A stretch of DNA of 64,000 nt from assembly GCA_021904315.1 (NCBI GenBank), contig CM038924.1, forward strand, positions 248,001 through 312,000, written 5' to 3'. This document shows, piece after piece, positions 12,101 through 23,017 of this stretch (within the stretch, counting starts at the first letter, position 1; each line of letters starts with the position of its first letter). This DNA is from Sphagnum magellanicum. Lineage: Eukaryota; Streptophyta; Sphagnopsida; Sphagnales; Sphagnaceae. The notes under the pieces are model-generated. The model did no database searches. It was not told the origin of the DNA and saw nothing but the letters and a program-made list of their open reading frames with translations. The position numbers and the translations under genes are program-made.

Positions 12101-14585
12101 GAATGAACATGATATTGCTGCACTGTGGTGCAAAGGATCTGGCTCGGTTGATGTAAGTGGTATCTCTAATATCTTACTTTCTGGTACAGGGACCTGAAGA
12201 GCCTTTGCTGGATGCACAGATGCGGAAGATCAATCACTTAATTGACAAGGTGTAGTCCCTGCAACTGCCTTCTTTACTGGCTTTTCCAGCTTTGTGTGTT
12301 TCTTGGCCTAGGCTTGGTTGTCCTTTATCTCTTCATCTATCATTACCATGTAACACAATATTTGTTCTGGTTACATGTGAATCAAAAGCATGGCATTGTG
12401 AGTGATGCTAATTTGGTAGATTGTATCAAACAGGCACGTGTAGAGAGCACTCATGAGGTGCTAGAGATAGGCTTTGGTTGGGGAGCTCTTGCAATCCAAT
12501 TGGTACGTCGCACTGGATGCCGTTACATTGGCATAACTCTCTCCAAGGAGCAGCTCACATTTGCACAGGCTATGGTCAAGGAGGCTTGCCTAGAGGTTCT
12601 GGTCTTACGTTTCCATACCTTTTTCTCCTTTTTCACAAAGACAACACATCTGAATTTGTCCTATGCATATGCCTTTGAAGTGGTGCCCAGCAACATTGTA
12701 CCTTCATAGGACATCCAAATTCATCATGAGCGGGTGGGGTTGTCAAACTGCAGGACAAAATCACTTTTCAGTTGTGTGATTACCGATCAGTGCCAGGCTA
12801 CCATAAGTACAACCGGATCATTTCTTGGTGAGCGGTTTTATCTGGCTTCTTGGTCCATGGCTTGCTATGACTAGATTAATGGGCAGAACTTTACGGCCAG
12901 ACGTTTTTTCCTTGAGATGCACAGATTTTGTGCAGTGGTGAGCTAGACCAGAACTGGTTGAATCTCTGTGGCATGATTATGCATGGTAGTCAGCAAGTGT
13001 ATCTGGCATTATGTACCCAGCAGTGTCTGCACTTGTACTTTGCAGTGAAATGTTGGAGGCTGTGGGACATGAGTTCTACACAGAGTGGTTCAGACGATGT
13101 GACCATCTTTTGGCCAAGGATGGGCTTCTTGTTGTCCAGGTCCTTACCACTTTCTATCTTCTCTCAACAACCCAGATGCTGATGTAGCATGTGTGTAAAA
13201 ATGTATGAAAGTCTTGAGGTCTGCCAGAACTGGCAAATTGAGAAGGGTGGTCTTTACCATTTGATGCTCTGCTCATGTGATTCTGCAACTCTTTGCACTA
13301 AGGGAAATTTTTCTATTGGGTTGTTGTCAAACAGGTAATATCAATGCCCGAAGAGAGGTATGACGAGTACCGAAGAAGCTCTGATTTTATCAAGGAGTAC
13401 ATTTTTCCTGGTGGTTGTGTTCCTTCCTTCAGCACTCTCACTTCAGCCATGAGTGCTGGCTCCACATTTTGGTACTCATTTCTCCTAGGCATCTGTAATT
13501 GATGTTTTGGTATTTCCTGTCAATGTATTAGTAGTTGCATTTTGTAGTCATATGCACAAATGCTCGTGCAGCATCACTATAAGTCAATGATCAGCTCATC
13601 TATAGTTCTATGTGGGTTGACTTAAATGCTAAGGATGGAGAAGTTTTCAGTACAGTTATGAAGATACCGGTCTATGCCTTGGGGTGGCATTGCCAAAATT
13701 ACATTGTCTGTGTTATATTTCCCTGAAGTTTTATGATGCACGTGCTGATGACTATTCCATGCAATACTTCTAATTGGCAGTGTGGAGCACATGGAGAATA
13801 TTGGGATTCACTACTGTGAGACTTTGATTCGGTGGCGCAAAAATTTCTTTGCTAATCGCAGGTAGGCACTTTTGGACCCCACTCAATTGGAATTGTGCTC
13901 TAGATTTTTATTTGCAACCTCTTCAACTGCTACATGTCTGGAGTAATGGACAGAGATCTGGCATCCACTTGACAGAATTGGTTGAGTTTGTCTCCTCTGA
14001 TGATGATGTATCTTTTAGTGATCTGAATCTTACTGCAGCCACTTATATTTACCCTTCTGACACTGAAGACAAAAGTTGGAGCTAAGTTGACAAAAGCAAC
14101 TACTGTGTATTGTTTTGATCAGAAATGCGAATCTATTCTCCATTTTCTAACTAGTATATCGGGAGCTTGGGTGCAGCAAAATTCTGCAGCTTGGTTTCAG
14201 TGAGAAATTCATTCGTATGTGGGACTACTACTTCATCTATTGTGCCGCGGGTTTCAAGACATGCACACTGGGAAACCTTCAGGTTCTGTTGTCTCTCCAA
14301 ATATAATATTGCTTTTCAACAATCTATAAGTGGGGGCAGTCATGGAGTAAATGTATGTGTGGATCTTTCAACATTGCACATGGGCATGTGTCTAGTTGTC
14401 AAGATAACTGTCTGCATTGACAGTTCTAGAAGTCATTGACTTGCATGTCTGTCTGTTGAAATGCTGGATTCTTCTGCATACTGAGGACAACATACCCATG
14501 TTATGTGGCCGTGCAGATTGTATTTTCAAGGCCTGCAAATGAAGCTGTTCTTGGATGCCCATTTATTAGCTTTCCTACTGCTTGA
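6171..14585 (+). CDS. CPA-FAS: Cyclopropane fatty acid synthase, oxidase-methyltransferase fusion, 24 exons
   Basis: Transfers a methylene from S-adenosylmethionine to the double bond of a phospholipid acyl chain (oleoyl to dihydrosterculoyl). Exons: 6171-6344, 6485-6699, 6900-7011, 7154-7255, 7449-7508, 7660-7738, 8497-8644, 8868-8991, 9429-9609, 9849-9877, 10009-10157, 10326-10428, 10603-10698, 10826-10884, 11182-11308, 11789-11851, 12190-12249, 12434-12595, 12754-12827, 13046-13139, 13335-13471, 13781-13861, 14177-14282, 14517-14585. All introns are GT-AG and all phases agree: 2604 nt, 867 aa, the usual plant length. Residues 1 to about 410 form an FAD amine-oxidase-like domain (start MRVAVVGVGVAGL, then EKEDYIGGH; QGKRGIWFCGAYQGYGFHED). 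The C-terminal half is the CFA synthase: NISQHYD, AdoMet motif VLEIGFGWG (about 636-644), CEMLEAVG glutamate near 707, FIKEYIFPGG, HY near 793, YYFIYCAAGFKT. No internal stop was found; it looks intact. Confidence 0.96.
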
Positions 14586-14842
14586 ACTAGGCCACTATCC
14601 GTGTCTCAATTAGAGGTACAGAACCTCCTGCAGATTTGCACATTGTTGAATTTGAGCCGTTTTTTCCTCAACAGGCAATCCCAACAAACTTTTAGCAGAA
14701 CTGAGAAAAATTCTTATTTATTAAGCCAGTAGAAAGCTCTCAATATCTTGGTTCAATTTCCACCCCATTGGTTAACCCTTCTGTTACCTTTAAACTATTC
14801 ATTTGTAACGTAATGCTCAATGGAGCAAAATCGTTGTGGATC
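14586..14842 (+). other. Probable 3' untranslated region of the cyclopropane synthase gene
   Basis: Follows the TGA at 14583-14585. An AT-rich stretch near 14705-14720 (TTATTTATTAAG) could serve in polyadenylation, but no clear AATAAA was seen. No coding content. Confidence 0.35.
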
Positions 14843-14862
14843 TTAGGGTTTAGGGTTCACTT
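14843..14862. repeat. Short telomere-like motif
   Basis: Two adjacent TTTAGGG-type units (TTAGGGTTTAGGGTT). A similar short motif lies at 39043-39066. Too short to be more than an interstitial trace. Confidence 0.5.
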
Positions 14863-15139
14863 TCTCGGTTGCCAGATCTTGATGTCTGTCTTGACAGCCA
14901 AAAAGCACTGGCTTCTTTATGCCTAAAATCTGTCTGGACACCGAAGTGTTCGGTGTGATAGTTTTGTTTAAAAGAATGTAATATCTTGAAGATCTGAACG
15001 AGTCCATTGGCCCTTCCCTTCGCACTGCTGCTGAAGCCATGAAGATGTAAGTCCAGTTCTCAAAACACAAGATGAAGTCCGCAAAAGTGACTACCATAGT
15101 CAGTTTTCTAATCACAGTATGTTCAACCTTCATCGCCAT
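14863..15139. other. Unassigned stretch between telomere-like motif and minisatellite
   Basis: A 98-codon open frame on the minus strand covers 14843-15139, but its translation resembles no family I know and there is no splice or repeat support. I see no defensible gene. Confidence 0.3.
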
Positions 15140-15680
15140 AGACTAGGGGTTACATAGGGGGACTATTAAGGGGTTATGTATAGGGTTACCTAGGGTTTAT
15201 TTGGGTTCTTAGCTAGGAACTTCTTAAGTTAAAGGATACCTAGGGGTGTACTTGTGGGGTTACATAGGAGGTTATTTAGGTTTTTACATAAGGGTTTCTT
15301 AAGTTAAGGGATACTTGTGGGGATACTTGTGGGGTTATGTAGGAGGTTATTTTGGGGTTACCTAGGGGCTATTTAGGTTTCTAGTTAAGGATTTTCTAAG
15401 AGATATTGTTAAATCACATAGGGATTATTTAAGGGTTACCTAGGGTTTATGTAAGAGATTTTCTTAAACTAGGGGTTATTTAAGAGATTACCTAGGGATT
15501 TCTTAAATTAGGGGATTTACCTGGGGAATTATTTACGGGGTCACATAATGGAATGTTTATTAATGACTATGTAATGGTTTAGCTAAGTTAAGGATACTTA
15601 GTTATTATTTATTAGGTTATTTAGGTGAAGTGCTACACGGGGTGTTACATAGGGCCTACCTAGGTGTATATAAGGTTACC
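15140..15680. repeat. Degenerate G-rich minisatellite (GGGTTACCTAGGG-type)
   Basis: About 540 bases built from imperfect short units combining GGGGTTA, ACCTAGGG, TTATTTAGG and TTAAGTTAAGGAT. Unit length is irregular, about 15-25 bases. The strand is strongly G+T/A biased with few C. There is no coding frame. It may derive from telomere-like or other G-rich simple repeats and lies 280 bases from a TTTAGGG motif. Confidence 0.7.
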
Positions 15681-17394
15681 AAAATCATATTGCAAACCCT
15701 TAATCCCTATCCCCCTTCCTAAACCCAAAACCAAATGCACAATTCAAAAAAATTATTTTCAACCTTGTGTGAAAGGGTAAATCATAACTTTTGCTTCGAA
15801 CTCATAACCTTTGTTTTATGGGTGGGGATTATATAAATAAGAACACCTCCCATTCATTTTTCACTTGTGGTTTTCTTGCTTCGAGAAGATGGTTTTGTCT
15901 TCAAGCCATAATTTTAGTTTTATGAGAAAATAGTTATAATTAGTTATCCTTAAGTGATGATAATATGAAACAAGATATGTTTGTAGACATGATAGAAAGA
16001 AACAATATGCTCTGTTTAATACCAATGAATTGGAGGAGGGCATGAGTCAATGAGTGAATTCATGTGTGGGAGTTCAAGATGTGTTTATTACTATTCAAGC
16101 AATACCATGATTTTTCAAGACTTTCACTCATTTCATTTTGGCCAAGTTCCATGAGTTGGCATTACTAATGGTCCTCACCATTGCAGACCATGCATGATCT
16201 TGGAATAAAAATATACATGTCACAAAACCCTTCTGATCTGATAGAGTTCTAGCAGGGACTACAATACAAGTTTTTTGAGAGAATTAAAGGCTTATGGGTA
16301 ACAACTAACATCCATTTTGGATCCCTGGGTGGTGCTGGCTGACCAAGCTAGCAACTAAAGTTTGAACCAGTGTTGGCTTTTGTTTGGTTTTTAGGGGCAC
16401 CATTGAGTCTAGGTTTATAGTTTTTCTAAAACCTAAGAACCTTTGATTTCTGGTTTAAAGAATAGTCTTAAAAATTAAAACATCTATGTTCTAAGGGTTG
16501 AGTCCTTTATGAGACCTATTGGTTTTAGGTTCAAGGCGAGGTCGATTTTAGGGTTCTGCTTGAGACGAGATGCCACGACTCCCAAATTGAGATGAAATAA
16601 TGTCACAAAATCTTGCTGAAGAAGAGAGCACCAAGGTGCCATTTTGGCATTCAAACTTTTCACAAGCTTTCTTTATTAAAAAAATCCAGATCATGAAGAA
16701 ATCTTTCTTGGGTCACAAAACTAGTGACCCAACAATGTTATCCAAATGCTCAAAAGCTTCCCAGTGGACTTATTGAGCTATAATATCATTTTTTGTTCTC
16801 TCACTACTTGCACACTTGATTGCGTTGCAAAAGGCTGCAATGTATTGTAAACTAAGCACACACAAGCCCGTTGGAACTATGAAAATTTTAAGTATTCGAA
16901 GAATTCAGCAACAAAAGGAGAATGAAGAGTTTAATAAGGTTGGCTCTATGCTCGGTTTTTTTCTTCAAAGACACTTGGGTCTACATGGTGTGCAATCTCA
17001 ATTAGGACCCTAACCCCTACCACTTTTGTGCCCAAGATCCAACATTTAGGAGAGCAATCTGGAGGTAAAACTCTATGCTTCTACTTTAACCTTGATCTTC
17101 TTCAAAGATCTCTTGGAATTAAGAACTAGCTGGCCTCCAGAAACACGTCTTTAATGGTCTTCTATAAATTGGGACATTGAACAAGGTCATCGAAAATAGT
17201 GTATATGTTTTTTTTGGATTCCAAATACAAAGAAAAAAAGAATGGTGTTTCCCAAAACAATCTCATGCAATTATGTTGGGAGTATATACGTATCACTAGC
17301 AGATTGAACTGTTTCAGTTTCCATCCTTTTTCATCCAATTGGGGTTTCATCTATGATGGCATGTCTTGAATTTGGTCTATAGAGTGACTGACAG
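15681..17394. other. Intergenic DNA, no gene recognised
   Basis: Contains 60-65 codon open frames (15861-16043 minus, 16816-17013 plus, 17162-17350 minus) with no recognisable domain. No element termini seen. The right edge is where similarity to FKGP begins. Confidence 0.4.
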
Positions 17395-18490
17395 TGGCTG
17401 GGATCCCTGGCAGGATCTTGTCAATGCAAGAAACAACCCAGAGGCATGTATATTGATTCAGGAAATATGGTTTTCCTTCATTTTGGAACATCAACTGAAG
17501 TCTTGGACCACTTATAGGATGACAAGGGTGGATGATTACCCCGGAACTATTTCACTGCCAGCCCAAGCTGTGGTACATGTGATGTAGCGCCATCTGCAGT
17601 CATCCTTTGTTGCAGAACTTCGACAGGGAGTTTCAATTGGAGCTGGAAGTTTGGTTTTTGATTGCACGCTTAATAGTTCCATGCAGATAGGTGCTCACTG
17701 TGTGGTCACAGGGGTTCATTCCAGCAACCAATCAAGACCATCAAAGCATGTTTTGCTGGATTCACTGCCTTTGGGAGGTGCCAGTTTCAGGTGAACTAGT
17801 GGACTCCTGGGTGACGCTATGTTGTGGCATAAATGACAACCCAAAACTTCCAAAAGATTCTGGAGGGACTTTTTGTGGGCAATTATGGGACACGTTTTTG
17901 GCCAAACGTGGAATTTCTGGTGCAGATCTTTGGGGCAAGGCTCCTGCAATAATCTATGGTATGCAAAGTTATTTCCAGTTGTAGCCAAACATGATGGCAA
18001 AAATGGTCCTAGAGGTATACAAGGCATTGATATTGCCATGTGGCTAATGGGTGTCTGGCATGAAGGAACAGATCATAATCAGACTATGCTCAAGCATTGG
18101 TAATCCTTGACAGAACGTGTAAGCTTGCAAGATATCCATAACTGCATTGATTTCAAGCAAATGTACTATGATGTGAATACACACTGGGCTACATTGGCTG
18201 TTGGGTTTGCTAGGGCAAGCAATGAGCATTGAAAGTGGTCAAATGGACCATAATCTTGCAAAACTTTGTCAAGTTATTGTACATGGAAACACTAAACAGG
18301 GGAGTGAGATATGTGTGGAGTTAGCAGCTTCATGTTCAGAGCCATTGGCAGGGCATCTTGTAAATGTTCCAGCAAGCCAAGTATATTAGGCACAAGTGGA
18401 TATATATGATGCATGTGGAAATGAGATTGCTAAATCTGTGTTGGAAGCAAAAGTTTGGGAGATTTTATTAAAGAGGACTAGAGGCTTGTC
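17395..18490 (+). pseudogene. FKGP: Fragment of fucokinase/GDP-fucose pyrophosphorylase, broken
   Basis: The intact enzyme salvages L-fucose to GDP-L-fucose. Translation in shifting frames gives, in order, the central pyrophosphorylase-side signatures: LVNA, FLHFGTSTEVLDH (about 17478-17515), APSAVIL, GSLVFDCTLNSSMQIG, a CLWEVPV segment, CCGINDNPK, GGTFCGQLWDTFLAKRGISG with DLWG, AKLFPVV, MWLMG, RVSLQDIHNCIDF, LAKLCQVI, SEIC, and AQVDIYDACGNE followed by KVWEIL. This is the order seen in plant FKGP. The N-terminus and the whole C-terminal kinase domain are absent. Several frame changes and stops (for example TAG just after DHL) break it. No intron is visible over about 365 codons. Assigned from memory of the Arabidopsis protein, but the collinearity is strong. 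Confidence 0.85.
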
Positions 18491-19536
18491 CAATAAAGAA
18501 AAAATCCTTTTAAGAATGTCAGCATTTGCAGTATTCGTACTTTGAATGATTTTGTATAGAGTCTCATAAGTGTGGAGCTTCTTGTAAGCCCACTTGGTTT
18601 GTTTTTTCTTTGTAGCTAGTTTCTCTATACTTTGTCTTCCTTTTCTGTGTGTTTGTTTTGTCCCCTCAAGTCTTTTCTTTTTGTGCTTCTACTTGTGTTG
18701 TTTGTTGCTTCCAAGCTTCCAATAGAAACTCAATACACATGTTAGTGTTTACATTGGCCTATATCCATGGTAGGGAGTTGATGAAGTCAATCATGAAGTT
18801 GTGATAGAGGATGCACTCTTATACATGTTACTATTGATGGTCCTTGAACAAGTGAAAGATTGTCACTATTTTCATACTGCAATTGAGTATATTTTGGTTT
18901 CCTTGTTTTTGTTTTATCTTTGTTGTATTGTCCTTTGTTCACAATTTTATAAGTCTTTTTTTTAAAGTCTTTCTTTGACATAAAATAGAAGTTTTAACCT
19001 TGTTCTGACTTTCTTAATTGTGAGAATAGAGGTTTCTTGATTCTCATGGGAGATATTTCTGTTTCTTGCATGAGAAATGGCTCATAAAACATAATTCTCC
19101 TGAGTGGAATGAATTGTACTAGCTTTCAGCTGGATCAAAGATTACTTTATAGTTGACACTCTAATATTTCACTTGTATCACTTTATTGTTATTCCTCTGC
19201 TTTTGTGTTTTATGGATTATCTGTTCATATGGTCATTGAACTAACAATGATATGTACTGTCAAAGCAAATGCAGCTATGGCCCCTTATAAAAGCTCAACC
19301 AAAGATCCATTGATCGATTTGTCAGAAGCATGGTAAGTTCTTCGTCTTAAACTTGAAAGTATTAAAGTCATCTTCTTTGTTTATCATCTTTAAGGTGAAT
19401 TTTATTTTTACTTGACATTAAGAGATGTGTGTTGTGGTTGTAGGTATGCAAAAGAGATTATGCAAAAGGAAATGTTCTTTCATGTTGGAACTGGGGACAT
19501 TTGTGAGACTAACAAAACATATTTTTTAGGGGATAT
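18491..19536. other. Intergenic DNA with one possible exon pair
   Basis: Mostly T-rich sequence without a recognised gene. Near 19278-19338 and 19444-19503 two short coding-like stretches are joined by a plausible GT-AG intron (AAGCATG/GTAAGT to TTGTAG/GTATG) and would read KDPLIDLSEAW then [18 protein letters not shown] do not recognise the protein, and the solo LTR at 19537 cuts off anything further. Confidence 0.3.
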
Positions 19537-20453
19537 TGACACACCCCCAAGCTCCTTAATGGATTCAAATGTGAGTCCAAACTGAAGACAATGGAAAAAC
19601 AAAGAGTCGGGGCACACTCCCTGGCTCGCAACACTTTGAAGGGGTAGAGGGGCGTGCTGGAGCTCTGGGATGGGACTAAAAATAATGACAAGCATCAACC
19701 ACTCACACAGACCTGCACAAAACCAACACAAAGGTGATTAGTGCATAATTGGAACACTTTTGGTGTTAGGACGAGCCACGGGGCAACTCGGACTCACAAG
19801 ACTCACCACGGCCCGGACTTCGGGGAAGCCACCACCTTCCCCCTTATAGTATACTTTGTGCATCTACACGAGGCCTACATCCAAATGGCTTTTTGTCCTG
19901 GGACTCCCAAGTGGGAGTCTCGAAATTGCCAAAGTTGGGACTCCCATAACTTTGGGGCGCCATAACTTTGTGTGCAGACCTCCGATTGAGATTAGGTTTA
20001 AACCAAAGTTGTAGCCCTCATCAAGAGCTTTCCAAGGATATGTTGCACGCCACCTACACACAAGGAAATCAAGTCAATTCCCGACTTTTAATGTTCGGGA
20101 GTCAAATTGCCAATTTGACTCCCGGCCTTTCTTTTGGCCATAACTTGTATTTTAAATGTCCAAATGGGTCATTCAAGCCCATTTTAGACATCTATGTTTG
20201 AATACATTTTCAATGATATGAAGAACTCTTCAAGCCATTGGGTTCTGGCCCTCACAATCACTCTCTAAACATTCGGGAGTCCATCGGGACTCCAACTCCC
20301 CACATGGGAATTCACTTGGGAGTGCGAAGGTTCTTTCCTTCACACTCCTTTGCACTCCTGGGGGCATGAGAATGCGACTCCTAAACTTAGTCTTGGCCCG
20401 CACCCTTACAAGCCCTTTATCTTGGTCGTGAGCTTAAGGCTAAGGTCACAACA
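19537..20453 (-). mobile_element. Solo LTR, copy A (minus orientation)
   Basis: On the minus strand it starts TGTTGTGACC and ends GTGTGTCA (TG...CA termini). It is clearly related along its length to the copies at 26470 and 28516. Flanking 5-mers GATAT (19532-19536) and AATAT (20454-20458) look like an aged 5-base target duplication. No internal retrotransposon region is attached, so it is a solo LTR left by recombination. Shared blocks include the GGGGGAAGGTGGTGGCTTCC stretch. Most CpG sites kept in copy B are lost here, so this copy is older. Confidence 0.85.
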
Positions 20454-22085
20454 AATATGTTGTTTGGTTATCAACTAATGGCTAGATTTCAAATACTCCA
20501 TTTTTTTTTAACTTGCAATTTTTATGAACATAGGTATTATCTACAAGTGGGACGAATGGCTACCAATAATAAAAAAAAGTTTCCCAAAAATTCCCTTGAT
20601 TATGTAACTAATGAGTTGCAGTTGCAAGTGAAAATTCTTTTACTAATCTTATGAACTATACATTTGTGGAATGTATCCCAAACTTAGAAAATACTTATAG
20701 CTATGTTTAGCCACAATAAAAAGGTTTTACAAGCTACTCTCTATGAGAGAGAAAGCAGGGGTGAATTTTAATTGTCACAACCCCATCAAGTTTATGGTAG
20801 ATTGGGTTGCAAAAGTAGGTAGATTCTAATGGAAACGCAAGCTTGGTTATAATGTTAAAGATATTACAAATGGATGTAAGGCTTAATTGATGTGCCTTGA
20901 CCACTTTCTAAAAGATTTTATTCTAGTGTAATTTATTGACCAATGTTGTAATAAGATAAGGACTTTTTAACAACTGGTCTTGTTAAATTTGTTTGGTGAA
21001 CTGAATTGCAAAGTTCAACTTGCAGTTATGCTTACTTGTAATGCTCATGTACATTGAAACCATTGCAACTCCCATCTTAGTTGTGTACTACCAAGGGGTG
21101 GTTGCCACCTACTATATGCTTACCTCCAACCATTAACCCCAAACACTAGAAGATCTTTTTGCAAATTTAGTGAACAAGTTTCATGCCTTTATGGGCTTGA
21201 ATAAATTAATGTGCAGTTTGGAATATTTTAGTTATGATTTTGGGGGAAATTTTTTCTTGTTTTTATTCTGCCATAAAATTATTTTGCAATTGAAACAAAG
21301 GATGTGAAATATTGAGAATGGGCATAAAGTTCATGACCACAACTATAAGCTATGTAATAAAGCATAATTATGTGCAATGATGGAAACAACACAAACAAGG
21401 GTGGGCCAACACTAAACATTGGCAAAGGGTGTAATCTTAGAAATCCATGAAAGCAACTACTTTTTTCATGGTAGGTAGAATGACCAGTTTATGGCCCACC
21501 TATCTCCCCTTTAGCAAGCTAGGTGGGGCAAGATTGATAGCCAAGGTTCATTATTGGAATTACAAAAAGAGCATAAGGTACATTGTCATGTTCATACACA
21601 CCTTGCATGAAAGTGCATTGAAAAACTTTGTCAATTAGACATGATCCATTTTGAGAAGGGCTAGGAGTCGAATGGGAGGAGCATATTGGATCTAAACGTC
21701 ATTAGAAATATCTTTGTAACTAAATAGTGTCACCAATATGGAGGGAAACTCAAATGGAACATAAATGACCTCATCTATTATTAGTTATGAGGAGGTTAGA
21801 AGGCGCCAAGTTGCAAAGAACCAGGCACGTATGTGAAAATGTGGCTTGTTACAAGCTATTGAGGAATTGTAAGTTCACTACCTTGCCATTGTAGCTCCAC
21901 TCATACATGTTGAGAAGATTGTAACACTATGTTTGAAAGTGCATGAAAGGGATGCATTGTGCTTATGTTAAATTGAAATCTCATGGTAAAACAATGTAAA
22001 ACAGTGTAAGGAACCCTAAACACATGCATGTGCAGTCTCCCATTTGAATGTGCCACACAACTCCATGCTTCAACTGAAATGTCCT
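20454..22085. other. Decayed repeat-like DNA, no gene recognised
   Basis: AT-rich, with short open frames only (20457-20654, 21447-21638). Coding-like patches such as YYLQVGRMATNNKKKFPK occur near 20530, but I cannot assign them. Probably old transposon sequence. Confidence 0.35.
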
Positions 22086-22295
22086 ACAAAATTTTTTAGC
22101 ATTGCTCACTTCTGTCACCTCTCTCTTGTCTTAGGTTCTTTTAACATTGTTCACAACTATCAGCTTTTTCCTATCCTAGGTTCTTTTAGCATTGTTCACA
22201 ACTATCACCTCTTTCCTGTTTTAAGTTCTTTTAACATTGTTCACTTCTATCACCTCTCTCCTGTTCTAGGTTCTTTTAGCATTACTCACTTCTGT
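22086..22295 (+). repeat. 45-base tandem repeat, about 4.5 copies
   Basis: Successive units contain GTTCTTTTAACATTGTTCAC or GTTCTTTTAGCATTGTTCAC followed by TATCACCTCTTTCCTGTTCT variants. The period of 45 bases keeps a reading frame open (ORF 22044-22397, 117 codons), giving a hydrophobic 15-residue repeat. Coding function is unproven. Confidence 0.75.
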
Positions 22296-22689
22296 CTTAT
22301 AGTTAGTTTAGTCTCATTAAAACGCCCTCCTTTCTTGGACTTTACAACTTTGATCATGAAGATCATTGGTGTTTTTCTTAGTTTTTTGGGCTTCTAGGCT
22401 ATAATAGTTGTCTACACTTGTAGTGATCCCTTTTGCTCCCCAATGCCAATCTCCTTCTTAGTGTTACAACCTAATGTTCATATTAGCTACACGCATGCCA
22501 TCTTTGTGTATAATTATATTGGTGTTAATTGGAATATGATGTTCTTGGTTGATATCATAGTCGCAACGTCATTTCGAGGACTTGTCAACAAAAGAAATTC
22601 TTAGAGGTTTATTTTCTTAGGTGCACCCCACGAAGAACATAGAGGCAAGCTGCAATAGAAACAAGGCAATGAGTTGCAAAAATGCTTAC

Positions 22690-22805
22690 AATGTAAGACA
22701 GCAGTGAAAAATCTATTTGCGAATAGGAGGAAAGGAGTGACCAACTGATGTTTGCAATGTAGGACAACAATGAAAAGTCTATTTGTGAATGGGAGGAAAG
22801 GAGTG
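22690..22805. repeat. 66-base direct duplication
   Basis: The block beginning ATGTAAGACAGCAGTG at 22691 is repeated from 22757 (ATGTAGGACAACAATG), including GGAGGAAAGGAGTG. The period is a multiple of three and a minus-strand frame stays open through it (22601-22846). The stretch just downstream on the plus strand (22811-23017) is acidic, reading EEQEWELEFEKIEG, as in some transposase tails, but I cannot name the family. Confidence 0.65.
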
Positions 22806-23017
22806 GCCAATTGATTCATGAAAAGGAGGAACAAGATGAAGAACAAGAGTGGGAGCTAGAATTTGAAAAAATTGAAGGTATAGACAATGAGCAAGATGAT
22901 GTCACACCTCGAAGCTCCACATCTGTGCATTCCCGAAAACCTCCTAGACCCAAGAGACACAAGTCACCTTGTGAGCAGGTCATGCTAAACTCAACCTCAA
23001 TTGGTAGATGTTGTTAG

